Shown here piece after piece: positions 1 through 6,456 of a stretch of DNA of 9,906 nucleotides. Source of the DNA: Geodermatophilaceae bacterium (GTDB lineage Bacteria; Actinomycetota; Actinomycetes; Mycobacteriales; Geodermatophilaceae); assembly GCA_013696785.1 (NCBI GenBank), contig JACCXW010000292.1:1-9906 (forward strand), read 5' to 3'. A model generated the notes under the pieces. It was given only the letters and a program-made list of their open reading frames with translations. It had not been told where the DNA came from and did no database searches. The position numbers and the translations under genes are program-made. Position 1 is the stretch's first letter. Each line of letters opens with the position of its first letter.

Positions 1-180
1 GTACACGTGCGACAAGCGCTGCCGGCCGCGGTGCCGCCACTGGGCAATCTGCGCGAGCCCGTGTCCCTCGGCGACGGGCTCTACGCCGCCGGCGACCACC
101 GTGACACACCGTCGCTCCAGGGCGCGATGGCCAGCGGGGCGCGGGTCGCCCGTGCCGTCCTCCACCAGCTGAGGCTCTGA
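1..180 (+). CDS. FAD-dependent oxidoreductase (amine oxidase/phytoene desaturase-like), C-terminal fragment
   Basis: Frame 1 is open from the window edge to the TGA at 178-180 and gives the last 59 residues of a protein. The stretch LYAAGDHRDTPSLQGAMASG (residues 27-46 of the fragment) is the C-terminal FAD-binding signature of flavin amine oxidase/phytoene desaturase-type enzymes: a GD that contacts the flavin, followed by an S-x-x-G-A-x-x-S-G helix that closes the Rossmann domain. The substrate cannot be told from this fragment. The stop codon overlaps the ATG of the ECF41 sigma-factor gene by one base, so the two are very likely co-transcribed and translationally coupled. Oxidoreductases are among the gene types usually found beside ECF41 factors. 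The start and N-terminus lie outside the window. Confidence 0.8.
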   Translation, partial: VHVRQALPAAVPPLGNLREPVSLGDGLYAAGDHRDTPSLQGAMASGARVARAVLHQLRL

Positions 181-1076
181 TGGCTGAGCTGGCCGAAGGC
201 ACCAAGGACGCGGAGTTCGAGGATTTCCGGTCGCTGTTGTTCGGTGTCGCGTACCGCATGTTGGGCTCGGCGACGGACGCCGAGGACGCCGTACAGGAAT
301 CGTGGCTGCGCTGGAACGCCGCGACGGACGTCCGCGAGCCGCGGGCGTGGCTCATCCGCGCCATCACGAACATCTGCCTCGATGAGTTGCGCTCCGCGCG
401 CGCCCGCCGGGAGCAGTACGTCGGGCCGTGGCTGCCCGAGCCGGTACTGACCGGCGACGGCTTCGACGACCCTCTCGCCGCCGTACAGCGCCGGGATCTC
501 ATCTCCCTCGGGGCGCTGCGGATTCTCGAAAGACTCTCGCCCCGCGAGCGAGCCGCCCTCGTCCTGCACGAGGGGCTGGGGCTATCCCACTCGGAGGTCG
601 CGACGGCGCTCGGCGGGACCGAGGGTGCGAGCAGGCAGCTGCTCGCCCGGGCCCGGCGTCGGCTCCCCGCGGACCTGCGGGCCGCCGGCGGGCGGCGACC
701 CGATCCGGCTGACCACCGGCGCCTTGTCGAGGCCATGCTGGCAGCCTTCGAGAGCGGCGACCTGGCGCCGTTGCTTTCACTGCTGGGCGAGGACGTGCAG
801 TTGCACAGCGACGGAGGTGGTCAGGCGCGAGCGGCGCTACGTCCGATCACGGGCGTCGAGAAGGTGCTGCGCTTCCTGGCCGGCCTGCGGCAGCGAGAAG
901 GCAGCCGCGTCGAGATATCGGTTGTCGAAGTGAACGGGCTTCCGGGCCTGCTCGTCACCGAAGCGGGACGGCCCGTTGTCGTGACCAGCCAGCGATTGTC
1001 CGGCGGGCGTGCCGTGGAGTTGCTGCTCGTCGTCGCTCCGGACAAGCTCGCCCGGGTCCGCCGGCAACTGGCGTGA
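180..1076 (+). CDS. sigJ: ECF41-group sigma factor, SigJ-like, with C-terminal SnoaL-like domain
   Basis: This 298-residue protein has the ECF41 layout. Sigma region 2 lies at about 13-80 (DAEDAVQESWLRW and RAWLIRAITNICLDELR). A linker carries the group motif WLPEP at 84-88. Region 4 with its helix-turn-helix spans about 105-165 (LSPRERAALVLHE, then LSHSEVATAL). A SnoaL/NTF2-like extension runs from about 175 to 298 and holds the group motifs DGGG (211-214), NGLPG (252-256) and PDKL (287-290). In studied ECF41 proteins the extension replaces a separate anti-sigma factor and controls binding to core RNA polymerase. The ATG overlaps the preceding stop, with a short GAGG at 171-174 as ribosome site. 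The usual partners, an oxidoreductase and a carboxymuconolactone decarboxylase-family gene, flank it on either side. The signal it senses is not known. SigJ is the name commonly used for the mycobacterial member. Confidence 0.93.
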   Translation: MAELAEGTKDAEFEDFRSLLFGVAYRMLGSATDAEDAVQESWLRWNAATDVREPRAWLIRAITNICLDELRSARARREQYVGPWLPEPVLTGDGFDDPLAAVQRRDLISLGALRILERLSPRERAALVLHEGLGLSHSEVATALGGTEGASRQLLARARRRLPADLRAAGGRRPDPADHRRLVEAMLAAFESGDLAPLLSLLGEDVQLHSDGGGQARAALRPITGVEKVLRFLAGLRQREGSRVEISVVEVNGLPGLLVTEAGRPVVVTSQRLSGGRAVELLLVVAPDKLARVRRQLA

Positions 1077-1086
1077 GCCGGATCAC

Positions 1087-1113
1087 CGTCACGTTTTCCG
1101 CTGCTGCCCCGTC
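1087..1113 (+). promoter_or_regulatory. Putative ECF41-dependent promoter for the CxxC decarboxylase-family gene
   Basis: CGTCACG at 1087-1093 is followed after exactly 16 nt by CGTC at 1110-1113. The motif I recall for ECF41-dependent promoters is TGTCACA, about 16 nt, then CGTC. The core GTCAC and the full -10 CGTC are therefore present at the expected spacing. The predicted transcription start would lie around 1118-1122, leaving a short leader containing the strong Shine-Dalgarno sequence at 1133-1140. The box lies directly behind the sigma-factor gene and ahead of a typical ECF41 target. The match is by eye and the -35 is not perfect. Confidence 0.6.
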
Positions 1114-1144
1114 CTCCTGGTGACCGAATCCTGAGGAGGACGCA

Positions 1145-1705
1145 ATGGCCCGTATCCCGTTGGACGTCGCACGTACCGGCTGGCTCGGCCGAGTCGCCGC
1201 CGGTGTCTCCCGCCGCCGGTTCGGCACGGTGATCGAGCCGCTGGCCGCGGCGGCCCACCAGCCGTGGGTGCTGTGGGCCAACATCCGCAACGAACTCCTT
1301 GTCGAGCGCCGCTGGCGCACTCTCGATCCGGGGCTGCGCGATCTCGCCGTGGTCGCCTCGGCCACCCGGCTCGGCTGCGCATGGTGCATGGACTTCGGGT
1401 ACTGGAAGACGCACAGCGAGGGCACGCTCAGCGACGCGAAGCTCCAGGCGATCCCGGTCTGGCAGGACTCCGACGAGTTCACCGACCTGGAGCGGCAGGT
1501 CCTCGCCTACGCCGACGCGATGACCGACACGCCTATGGACGTTACCGACGAGCAGGTCGAGCGGCTGCGGAAGGCTCTCGGCGACGCGCGGCTCGTGGAA
1601 CTCACGGCGTACATCGCGCTGGAATCCCAGCGCAGCCGCTTCAACTCCGCGCTGGGGTTGTCGGGGCAGGGCTTCCGCGACCGCTGCGAGTTCCGCACCG
1701 GGTAG
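1145..1705 (+). CDS. Carboxymuconolactone decarboxylase-family (AhpD-like) protein with CxxC
   Basis: This 186-residue protein belongs to the carboxymuconolactone decarboxylase/AhpD-like helical family. The segment RDLAVVASATRLGCAWCMDF (65-84) contains the pair C78-x-x-C81 typical of the redox-active, thiol-peroxidase-like members. The His that follows the CxxC in AhpD is absent (G85 sits there), so classical AhpD disulfide chemistry may not apply; many actinobacterial relatives look the same. ATG 1145 is chosen because GAGGAGGA at 1133-1140 lies 4 nt upstream. A candidate ECF41 promoter precedes it, so it is the probable direct target of the adjacent sigma factor. No signal peptide or membrane segment is seen, so it should be cytoplasmic. 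The true substrate is unknown; the family name does not imply muconolactone degradation. Confidence 0.88.
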   Translation: MARIPLDVARTGWLGRVAAGVSRRRFGTVIEPLAAAAHQPWVLWANIRNELLVERRWRTLDPGLRDLAVVASATRLGCAWCMDFGYWKTHSEGTLSDAKLQAIPVWQDSDEFTDLERQVLAYADAMTDTPMDVTDEQVERLRKALGDARLVELTAYIALESQRSRFNSALGLSGQGFRDRCEFRTG

Positions 1706-1712
1706 GCGGGCG

Positions 1713-1718
1713 TACTGT
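1713..1718 (+). promoter_or_regulatory. Candidate -10 box for a leaderless lipB transcript
   Basis: TACTGT fits the actinobacterial TANNNT -10 consensus and ends 7 nt before the GTG at 1726, which puts the predicted transcription start on or next to the first base of the start codon. No convincing Shine-Dalgarno sequence lies ahead of that GTG, in keeping with leaderless translation. No clear -35 is visible; it would fall inside the end of the preceding gene. Confidence 0.5.
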
Positions 1719-1725
1719 CGCGGGC

Positions 1726-2370
1726 GTGTCCGAGTTGGTCTTCGTCCGCGCCGGCACCGTGCTGTACGAGCAGGCGTGGGCCGAGCAGCGACGGCTACAC
1801 GCCGCGCGGGTGGCCGGCACCGGCCCCGACACCGTGCTGCTGCTGGAGCATCCGCCGGTCTACACAGCCGGCCGTCGTACGACGAGCATGGAACGCCCGA
1901 CCGACGGCACCGCCGTCATCGACGTCGACCGGGGCGGGCGGATCACCTGGCACGGGCCGGGGCAGCTGACCGGCTACCCCATCGTCGCGCTGCCCGATCC
2001 GGTCGACGTCGTCGCGCACGTGCGCCGGCTCGAGGACGCGCTGATCGCGGTGTGCGCCGACCTCGGCGTGGAAGCCGGCCGACTCGAAGGCCGCAGCGGT
2101 GTCTGGGTTCCGTCATCAGGGCGGGGGCCGGACCGCAAGGTCGCAGCCATCGGCATCCGGGTCGCGCACGGCGTGACGATGCACGGCTTCGGTCTCAACT
2201 GCGACCCCGACCTCAGCTGGTTCGACCGGATCGTCCCGTGCGGGATCAGCGACGCCGCTGTCACCTCGATCAGCCGCGAACTCGGGCGCAGCGTCGGCGT
2301 ACCGGATGTCCTGGATTCCGTCGAGCATCACCTGCGGCGGATGTTGGTCCCGGCGGAGGTACACACGTGA
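1726..2370 (+). CDS. lipB: Octanoyltransferase LipB (lipoyl synthesis)
   Basis: LipB moves the octanoyl group from octanoyl-ACP onto the lysine of lipoyl domains (E2 subunits of 2-oxoacid dehydrogenases and glycine-cleavage H protein); LipA then inserts sulfur. This 214-residue protein has the family's LLLEHPPVYTAGRR (38-51), the signature RGGRITWHGPGQL (69-81), the catalytic lysine K138 in RKVAAIGIRV, HGFGLN (153-158) and the catalytic cysteine C172 in IVPCGI. The frame is open far upstream, so the start is a choice: GTG 1726 gives the usual N-terminus (SELVFVRAG) and sits 7 nt after a -10-like box. Its stop overlaps the DUF2237 start by 4 nt (GTGA). lipA, often next to lipB, is not in the window; its place downstream is taken by the DUF2237 gene. 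Confidence 0.95.
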   Translation: MSELVFVRAGTVLYEQAWAEQRRLHAARVAGTGPDTVLLLEHPPVYTAGRRTTSMERPTDGTAVIDVDRGGRITWHGPGQLTGYPIVALPDPVDVVAHVRRLEDALIAVCADLGVEAGRLEGRSGVWVPSSGRGPDRKVAAIGIRVAHGVTMHGFGLNCDPDLSWFDRIVPCGISDAAVTSISRELGRSVGVPDVLDSVEHHLRRMLVPAEVHT

Positions 2371-2759
2371 CCGAGGACCGGAACGTCGTCGGTGGTCCGC
2401 TTGAACCGTGCGGAGCCGACCCGATAACCGGCTTTTACCGGGACGGCTGCTGCAACACCAGCCCGGACGACGTCGGCAACCACACTGTCTGCGCGGTCGT
2501 GACAGCCGAATTCCTGGCTCATCAGCAGGCAGTCGGCAACGACCTGTCGACCCCGATGCCGCGTTTCGGCTTCGCCGGGCTGCGCCCCGGTGACCGGTGG
2601 TGCGTGTGCGCGTCCCGCTGGCGGCAGGCCTACGACGACGGCGCGCCCGCTCCCGTGGTCCTGGCGGCCACGCACGAACGAGCGCTCGAGGCCGTCGACC
2701 TCGCCATGCTCAGCGAGCACGCTGTCGACGTACCGGCCGATCCGGGCGCCCTCGCCTGA
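2367..2759 (+). CDS. DUF2237 family protein
   Basis: This is a 130-residue protein of the DUF2237 family, whose function is unknown to me. Nearly the whole length follows the family pattern: C15, then TGFYRDGCC (21-29), a D-x-G-x-H-T-V-C-A block (35-43), GNDLSTP (57-63), GLRPGDRWCVCASRW (71-85) and ATHERALEAVDL (101-112). The conserved Cys (15, 28, 42, 79, 81) and His (39, 103) residues could bind metal or do redox chemistry, but that is inference. GTG 2367 is chosen because it overlaps the lipB stop by 4 nt and has a clear GGAGGT at 2355-2360 with 6-nt spacing. It is therefore translationally coupled to lipB and probably expressed with it. Confidence 0.9.
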   Translation: MTEDRNVVGGPLEPCGADPITGFYRDGCCNTSPDDVGNHTVCAVVTAEFLAHQQAVGNDLSTPMPRFGFAGLRPGDRWCVCASRWRQAYDDGAPAPVVLAATHERALEAVDLAMLSEHAVDVPADPGALA

Positions 2760-2807
2760 CCCGCCCTACCTTCAGCGGAATGCCCGCGGGCCTGGCAGGG
2801 TCGACAC

Positions 2808-3461
2808 ATGGCTCGGATCACGGCGTACCTGGAGCTCGGCAACAAACGGGTCTTCGCCGCAGCCCTGGACTGGCCGGGCTGGGCGCGTTCCGGCAAGACC
2901 GACCAGGAGGCGCTGGACCGGCTGGCCGACTACGCAGAGCGTTACCGGCCGGTCGCCGAGCGGGCGGAGGTTCGCTTTCCGGTCGCGTATGACTTCGATG
3001 TCCTGGAGCGACTTCCCGGCTCCGGGAGCACGGACTTCGGGGCACCCGGCGCGATTGCGCAGGCCGATCACGCAGCCCTCACCGTGGCACAGGCGCGACG
3101 CCTGGCCGCGCTCGTCGAAGCATCGTGGGCCGTTCTCGATGAGGTGGCGGCACAGACCCCCGGGGAGCTTCGCAAGGGTCCACGGGGCGGCGGCAGGGAC
3201 CGCGACAAGATGATCCAACACGTCGTCAGCGCCGAGGCCTCCTACGCCCGGCAGCTCGACATCCGTCACCGCGAACCGGCCTTCGACGACCGTGACGCGG
3301 TGACGGCGCTACGCCGGGACATCGCCGCCGCGTTGCGATCCGCTCGGGACGGGACACCGTCACGTCCGAAAGGCTGGCCGCCGCGGTACGCCGCGCGCCG
3401 TATCGCCTGGCACGTCCTCGACCACTGCTGGGAGATGCAGGACCGCACCGAGCCGTCCTGA
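2808..3461 (+). CDS. Hypothetical two-domain protein: HicB-like N-terminus, DinB-like C-terminus
   Basis: The protein has 217 residues. Residues 1-60 (VFAAALDWPGWARSGKTDQE, then ALDRLADYAERY) resemble the HicB-type small alpha/beta fold, with the P-G-x-x-x-x-G-x-T-x-x-E-A pattern. From about 90 to 213 the sequence is helical and has H138 in DKMIQHVVSAEASY and the pair H202-x3-H206 in IAWHVLDHCWEMQDR. This spacing matches the three-histidine metal site of DinB/YfiT-like four-helix bundles, which bind a divalent metal and often act as thiol-dependent transferases. No toxin partner is nearby, so a HicA/HicB system is not implied. ATG 2808 has a weak CAGGG at 2796-2800. A gap of 48 nt separates it from the DUF2237 gene, and 13 nt from the convergent leuS stop. 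The substrate is unknown. Confidence 0.72.
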   Translation: MARITAYLELGNKRVFAAALDWPGWARSGKTDQEALDRLADYAERYRPVAERAEVRFPVAYDFDVLERLPGSGSTDFGAPGAIAQADHAALTVAQARRLAALVEASWAVLDEVAAQTPGELRKGPRGGGRDRDKMIQHVVSAEASYARQLDIRHREPAFDDRDAVTALRRDIAAALRSARDGTPSRPKGWPPRYAARRIAWHVLDHCWEMQDRTEPS

Positions 3462-3474
3462 CACCCCTTCGACT

Positions 3475-6333
3475 TCAGACGACGAAGTTGATCAGCCGGC
3501 CGGGGACAGCCACCACCTTGCGCACCGTGTTCCCGTCCAGATAGGCCGCTACCCGTGTGTCCGCGCGGGCTGCCGCTTCCATTCCGGCGGCGTCGATGTC
3601 GGCCGGGACCACGACGGTGGCCCGTACCTTGCCGTTGACCTGGACCGGGATCTCGACTGTCTCGTCGACCAGGTACGCCGGGTCTGGCACCGGGAATGCC
3701 TCCCAGGTCAGCGATTGCTCGTGTCCCAGCGTCGACCACATCTCCTCTGCCGCGTGCGGAGCCAGTGGCGCCAACATCAGCACCAGCGGTTCGGCGACTG
3801 CAGCGGGGACACCGCCCTGGGCGTAGGCCGTCGTCAGGTGGTTGGTCAGTTCCGTGATCTTGGCGATGGCGATGTTGAACCGCAGCGTCTCCATGCCGTC
3901 GCGGACGCCGGCGATCGTGCGGTGCAGCACGCGGGACGTCTCGACCGGTACGGCGGACTCCGACGTACGCACCTTCCCGGTGTTCTCGTCGACGACGACG
4001 CGCCAGATCCTTTGCAGCAGCCGCATCGAGCCGACGACCGCCTTGGTCTCCCAGGGCCGCGACTGGTCCATCGGCCCGGTGAACATCTCGTACAGGCGCA
4101 GGGTGTCGGCCCCGTAGTCGGCGTACATCTCGTCCGGCGTCACGGAATTCTTCAGGCTCTTGCCCATCTTCCCGTGCTCTCGGCGTACCTCCTCGTCACC
4201 GTAGAAGAACCGCCCGTCGCGCTGCTCGACCTGCTCTGCCTCGACGTAGACACCGCGGTTGTCCACGAATGCATCCGCCAGCACATAGCCCTGGTTGAAC
4301 AGCCGCCGGAACGGCTCCTCGCTGGAGACGTGGCCCAGGTCGAACAGCACCTTGTGCCAGAACCGCGAGTACAGCAGGTGCAGTACCGCGTGCTCCACCC
4401 CGCCGATGTACAGATCGACCCCACCGGTGTCCCCCGGTTTGGCGGGGTCGGGCCCCATCCAGTACCGCTCGATCTCCTTGTCCACAAAGGACTGATCGTT
4501 CGTGGGGTCCAGGTAGCGCAGCTCGTACCAGCAGGAACCGGCCCACTGCGGCATCGTGTTCAGCTCCCGGCGGTACTCCTGCTCTCCCTCCCCCAGGTCC
4601 AGCCTTACCGTCGCCCAGTCCGCGATGCGGCCCAGCGGCGGCTCCGGATCGGAGTTCTCGTCGTCGGAGGTCTTCGGCGTGAAGTCCTCGATGTCGGGCA
4701 GCGTCAGCGGCAGCATCTCCTCGGGCAGCGCCTGGGGCAGACCGTCGGCGCCGTACACGATGGGGAACGGCTCACCCCAGTACCGCTGGCGGCTGAACAA
4801 CCAGTCCCGCAGCTTGTACGTCACGGCTCCCGCACCGTGCCCGTACTGCTCCAGCCAGTCGATCATGGCTGCCTTGGCCTCGACGATGCCCATCCCGTCC
4901 AGCGTCAGCGTTTCACCGGCGGAGTTGATAGCAGGGCCCTGACCGGTGAACGCCTCGCCGGTGAAGTCCGGCGGCGGCTGCACCGTGCGGACGATCGGCA
5001 GTTCGAACGCCTCGGCGAAGTCCCAGTCCCGCTGGTCCTGGCCGGGCACCGCCATGATCGCGCCTGTGCCGTAGCCCATCAAGACGTAGTCGGCGATGAA
5101 AACCGGGATCTGCTCGCCGTTCGCCGGATTCGCCGCATACGATCCGACGAACACCCCGGTCTTCGTTCTCGCTTCTGCCTGACGGTCCATCTCCGAGCGC
5201 TGCGATGCTCGCTTCTGGTAGGACAGCACCGCTTCACGCGGCAACGCAACCTTCCCCGTCCAGGCCTCAGCGACACCGTCCGGCCATTGGCTCGCGGTCA
5301 GGACCTCGACCAACGGATGTTCGGGCGCCAGCACCATGTACGTCGCCCCGAACAACGTGTCCGGCCGAGTGGTGAAGACCTCAATGCCAGGCCCCGCATC
5401 GGTCGCGAAGATGACAGAGGCCCCGGTTGACCGTCCGATCCAGTTGCGCTGCATCAGCTTGATGGACTCGGTCCAGTCCAGCCGGTCCAGGTCGGCCAGC
5501 AGCCGGTCGGCGTACGCTGTGATCCGCATCATCCACTGCTTCAGTGGGCGCCGGTACACGGGGAAGTTGCCCCGGTCGCTGCGGCCGTCAGCGGTAACCT
5601 CTTCGTTGGCCAGCACGGTGCCCAGGGCAGGGCACCAGTTCACCGGTGCCTCACTGACGTAGGCCAGCCGGTGGTTGTTGACGACCTCGCGTCGCTCCAC
5701 TGTGGACAGTTCTGGCCATGTCCGGTCGAACGGATTCGTCCCCTGTCCAGGTTCGCGGATCCCGGCGTCCAGGTCGGTCACCAGCTCGTCGATCGGCCGA
5801 CCGCGCTGCGCGTCGGCGTCAAACCACGAGTTGAAGATCTCCCGGAAGATCCACTGGGTCCAGCGGTAGTAGCTGACATCCGCGGTGGCCACCGAACGGC
5901 GCGGATCGTGGCCCAGTCCCAGCCGGCGCAGCTGCCTGCGGTAGTTCACGATGTTGGCTTCGGTCGTGACCCGTGGGTGCTGGCCGGTCTCGACGGCGTA
6001 CTGCTCGGCCGGCAGCCCGAACGCGTCGAAGCCCATCGCGTGCAGCACATGGTGGCCGTTCATCCGCTGATAGCGGGCGAACACGTCTGTTCCGATGAAG
6101 CCCAATGGGTGGCCGACGTGCAGCCCGGCGCCGGACGGGTACGGGAACATGTCGTTCACGTACAGCTTCGGCCGGCCGACGACCCGGTCGAATCCTTCGG
6201 ACAGCGGTCCGACCGGGTTGGGGGTGTGGAACGTCCCGTCGACATCCCAGCGGTCCTGCCAGGCCAGTTCTATCCGCCGTGCCATCGCCGCGGTGTACCT
6301 GTACGGCGGGATGTCCGCCGGTTGCTCGATCAT
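3475..6333 (-). CDS. leuS: Leucyl-tRNA synthetase LeuRS
   Basis: This class I synthetase charges tRNA-Leu with leucine in the cytoplasm. With the start at 6333 it has 952 residues, the normal length for actinobacteria. Visible in order are the Rossmann entry MFPYPSGAGLHVGHPLGF with the HIGH motif HVGH (72-75); the CP1 editing domain with TTRPDTLFGATY (321-332) and GYGTGAIMAVPGQDQRD (420-436); RDWLFSRQRYWGEPFP (509-524); the KMSKS loop as KMGKS (722-726); and a C-terminal anticodon-binding and tRNA-contact region ending VNGKVRATVVVP and a short tail. In the editing pocket the usual GHD reads GQD, while the following Asp and the RD pair remain. An in-frame GTG at 6351 would add six residues, but the ribosome site lies inside that extension, so ATG 6333 is preferred. 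Expression is probably set by the attenuator upstream. Confidence 0.98.
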   Translation of the reverse strand: MIEQPADIPPYRYTAAMARRIELAWQDRWDVDGTFHTPNPVGPLSEGFDRVVGRPKLYVNDMFPYPSGAGLHVGHPLGFIGTDVFARYQRMNGHHVLHAMGFDAFGLPAEQYAVETGQHPRVTTEANIVNYRRQLRRLGLGHDPRRSVATADVSYYRWTQWIFREIFNSWFDADAQRGRPIDELVTDLDAGIREPGQGTNPFDRTWPELSTVERREVVNNHRLAYVSEAPVNWCPALGTVLANEEVTADGRSDRGNFPVYRRPLKQWMMRITAYADRLLADLDRLDWTESIKLMQRNWIGRSTGASVIFATDAGPGIEVFTTRPDTLFGATYMVLAPEHPLVEVLTASQWPDGVAEAWTGKVALPREAVLSYQKRASQRSEMDRQAEARTKTGVFVGSYAANPANGEQIPVFIADYVLMGYGTGAIMAVPGQDQRDWDFAEAFELPIVRTVQPPPDFTGEAFTGQGPAINSAGETLTLDGMGIVEAKAAMIDWLEQYGHGAGAVTYKLRDWLFSRQRYWGEPFPIVYGADGLPQALPEEMLPLTLPDIEDFTPKTSDDENSDPEPPLGRIADWATVRLDLGEGEQEYRRELNTMPQWAGSCWYELRYLDPTNDQSFVDKEIERYWMGPDPAKPGDTGGVDLYIGGVEHAVLHLLYSRFWHKVLFDLGHVSSEEPFRRLFNQGYVLADAFVDNRGVYVEAEQVEQRDGRFFYGDEEVRREHGKMGKSLKNSVTPDEMYADYGADTLRLYEMFTGPMDQSRPWETKAVVGSMRLLQRIWRVVVDENTGKVRTSESAVPVETSRVLHRTIAGVRDGMETLRFNIAIAKITELTNHLTTAYAQGGVPAAVAEPLVLMLAPLAPHAAEEMWSTLGHEQSLTWEAFPVPDPAYLVDETVEIPVQVNGKVRATVVVPADIDAAGMEAAARADTRVAAYLDGNTVRKVVAVPGRLINFVV

Positions 6334-6339
6334 CTCGGT

Positions 6340-6345
6340 CCTCCT
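6340..6345 (-). promoter_or_regulatory. leuS ribosome binding site that decides the start
   Basis: On the minus strand AGGAGG lies 6 nt before ATG 6333, an ideal spacing. It falls within the codons that a GTG start at 6351 would use, so the longer 958-residue reading is unlikely. Confidence 0.85.
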
Positions 6346-6364
6346 GCTCACCGTCCGGACATGG

Positions 6365-6389
6365 AAAGACCCCTCACGCAGGAGGGGTC
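6365..6389 (-). terminator. Intrinsic terminator of the leuS attenuator
   Basis: In the leuS-sense RNA, GACCCCUC (6389-6382) pairs perfectly with GAGGGGUC (6375-6368) across a 6-nt loop, and the stem is followed by UUU (6367-6365) and then CC. This 8-bp stem lies between the leader peptide and leuS, about 32 nt before the leuS start codon. It would therefore stop transcription before the gene rather than after it. The U-tract is short, so termination may be partial or may depend on pausing. Confidence 0.72.
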
Positions 6390-6421
6390 GCCGTGCCGGA
6401 GTGACGCGTTACCGGCACGGC
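6390..6421 (-). promoter_or_regulatory. Pause/anti-terminator-type hairpin overlapping the leader peptide end
   Basis: In the RNA, GCCGUGCCGG (6421-6412) pairs without mismatch with CCGGCACGGC (6399-6390), a 10-bp stem with a 12-nt loop. The first arm is also the coding sequence for the last three codons of the leader peptide, and the stop codon lies in the loop, so a ribosome finishing the peptide would melt the stem. The base of the stem abuts the terminator stem directly. A smaller hairpin, CCGGC (6424-6420) with GCCGG (6416-6412), competes for the first arm. This arrangement suits a ribosome-controlled switch, though how it acts on the terminator is not obvious from the pairings. Confidence 0.6.
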
Positions 6422-6450
6422 CGGCTAAGGAGCAGCGCTAACCGCGACAT
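6409..6450 (-). CDS. leuS leader peptide, leucine-rich, 13 residues
   Basis: The reading frame ATG 6450 to TAA 6409 encodes MSRLALLLSRPCR. Four of residues 4-8 are leucine, encoded by TTA, CTG, CTC and CTT, four different codons. Two of them (TTA, CTT) are expected to be rare in DNA this GC-rich. Such a run just ahead of a terminator and a leucyl-tRNA synthetase gene is the hallmark of a leader peptide that senses charged tRNA-Leu through ribosome stalling. There is no Shine-Dalgarno sequence, but a -10 box ends 6 nt before the ATG, so the transcript probably starts at the A of the ATG and is leaderless. The Leu codons occupy 6441-6427, just before the first arm of the hairpin at 6421-6412. 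Confidence 0.75.
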   Translation of the reverse strand: MSRLALLLSRPCR

Positions 6451-6456
6451 GGCGCA

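Noticed and set aside
1264..1725. A fusion of lipB to upstream sequence in the same open frame
   Set aside because: The upstream part is a shadow of the CxxC protein gene in another frame. LipB is complete from GTG 1726.
2808..2990. A HicA/HicB toxin-antitoxin module
   Set aside because: Only a HicB-like domain is present. No small HicA-like frame with its His-containing RNA-binding domain adjoins it.
3462..3474. A bidirectional terminator between the HicB/DinB-like gene and leuS
   Set aside because: The 13-nt gap holds no inverted repeat and no T-tract.
3715..5430. A 571-codon open frame on the plus strand opposite leuS
   Set aside because: It lies wholly antisense to a clearly recognisable LeuRS, its translation is Arg/Leu/Val/His-rich without any family motif, and long antisense frames are expected in GC-rich DNA.
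6334..6351. A longer leuS start at GTG 6351
   Set aside because: The AGGAGG ribosome site falls inside the added codons and is ideally spaced for ATG 6333.
6352..6456. A T-box riboswitch upstream of leuS
   Set aside because: The leader is too short, and no T-box sequence or specifier stem was found. A leucine-rich leader peptide explains the region better.
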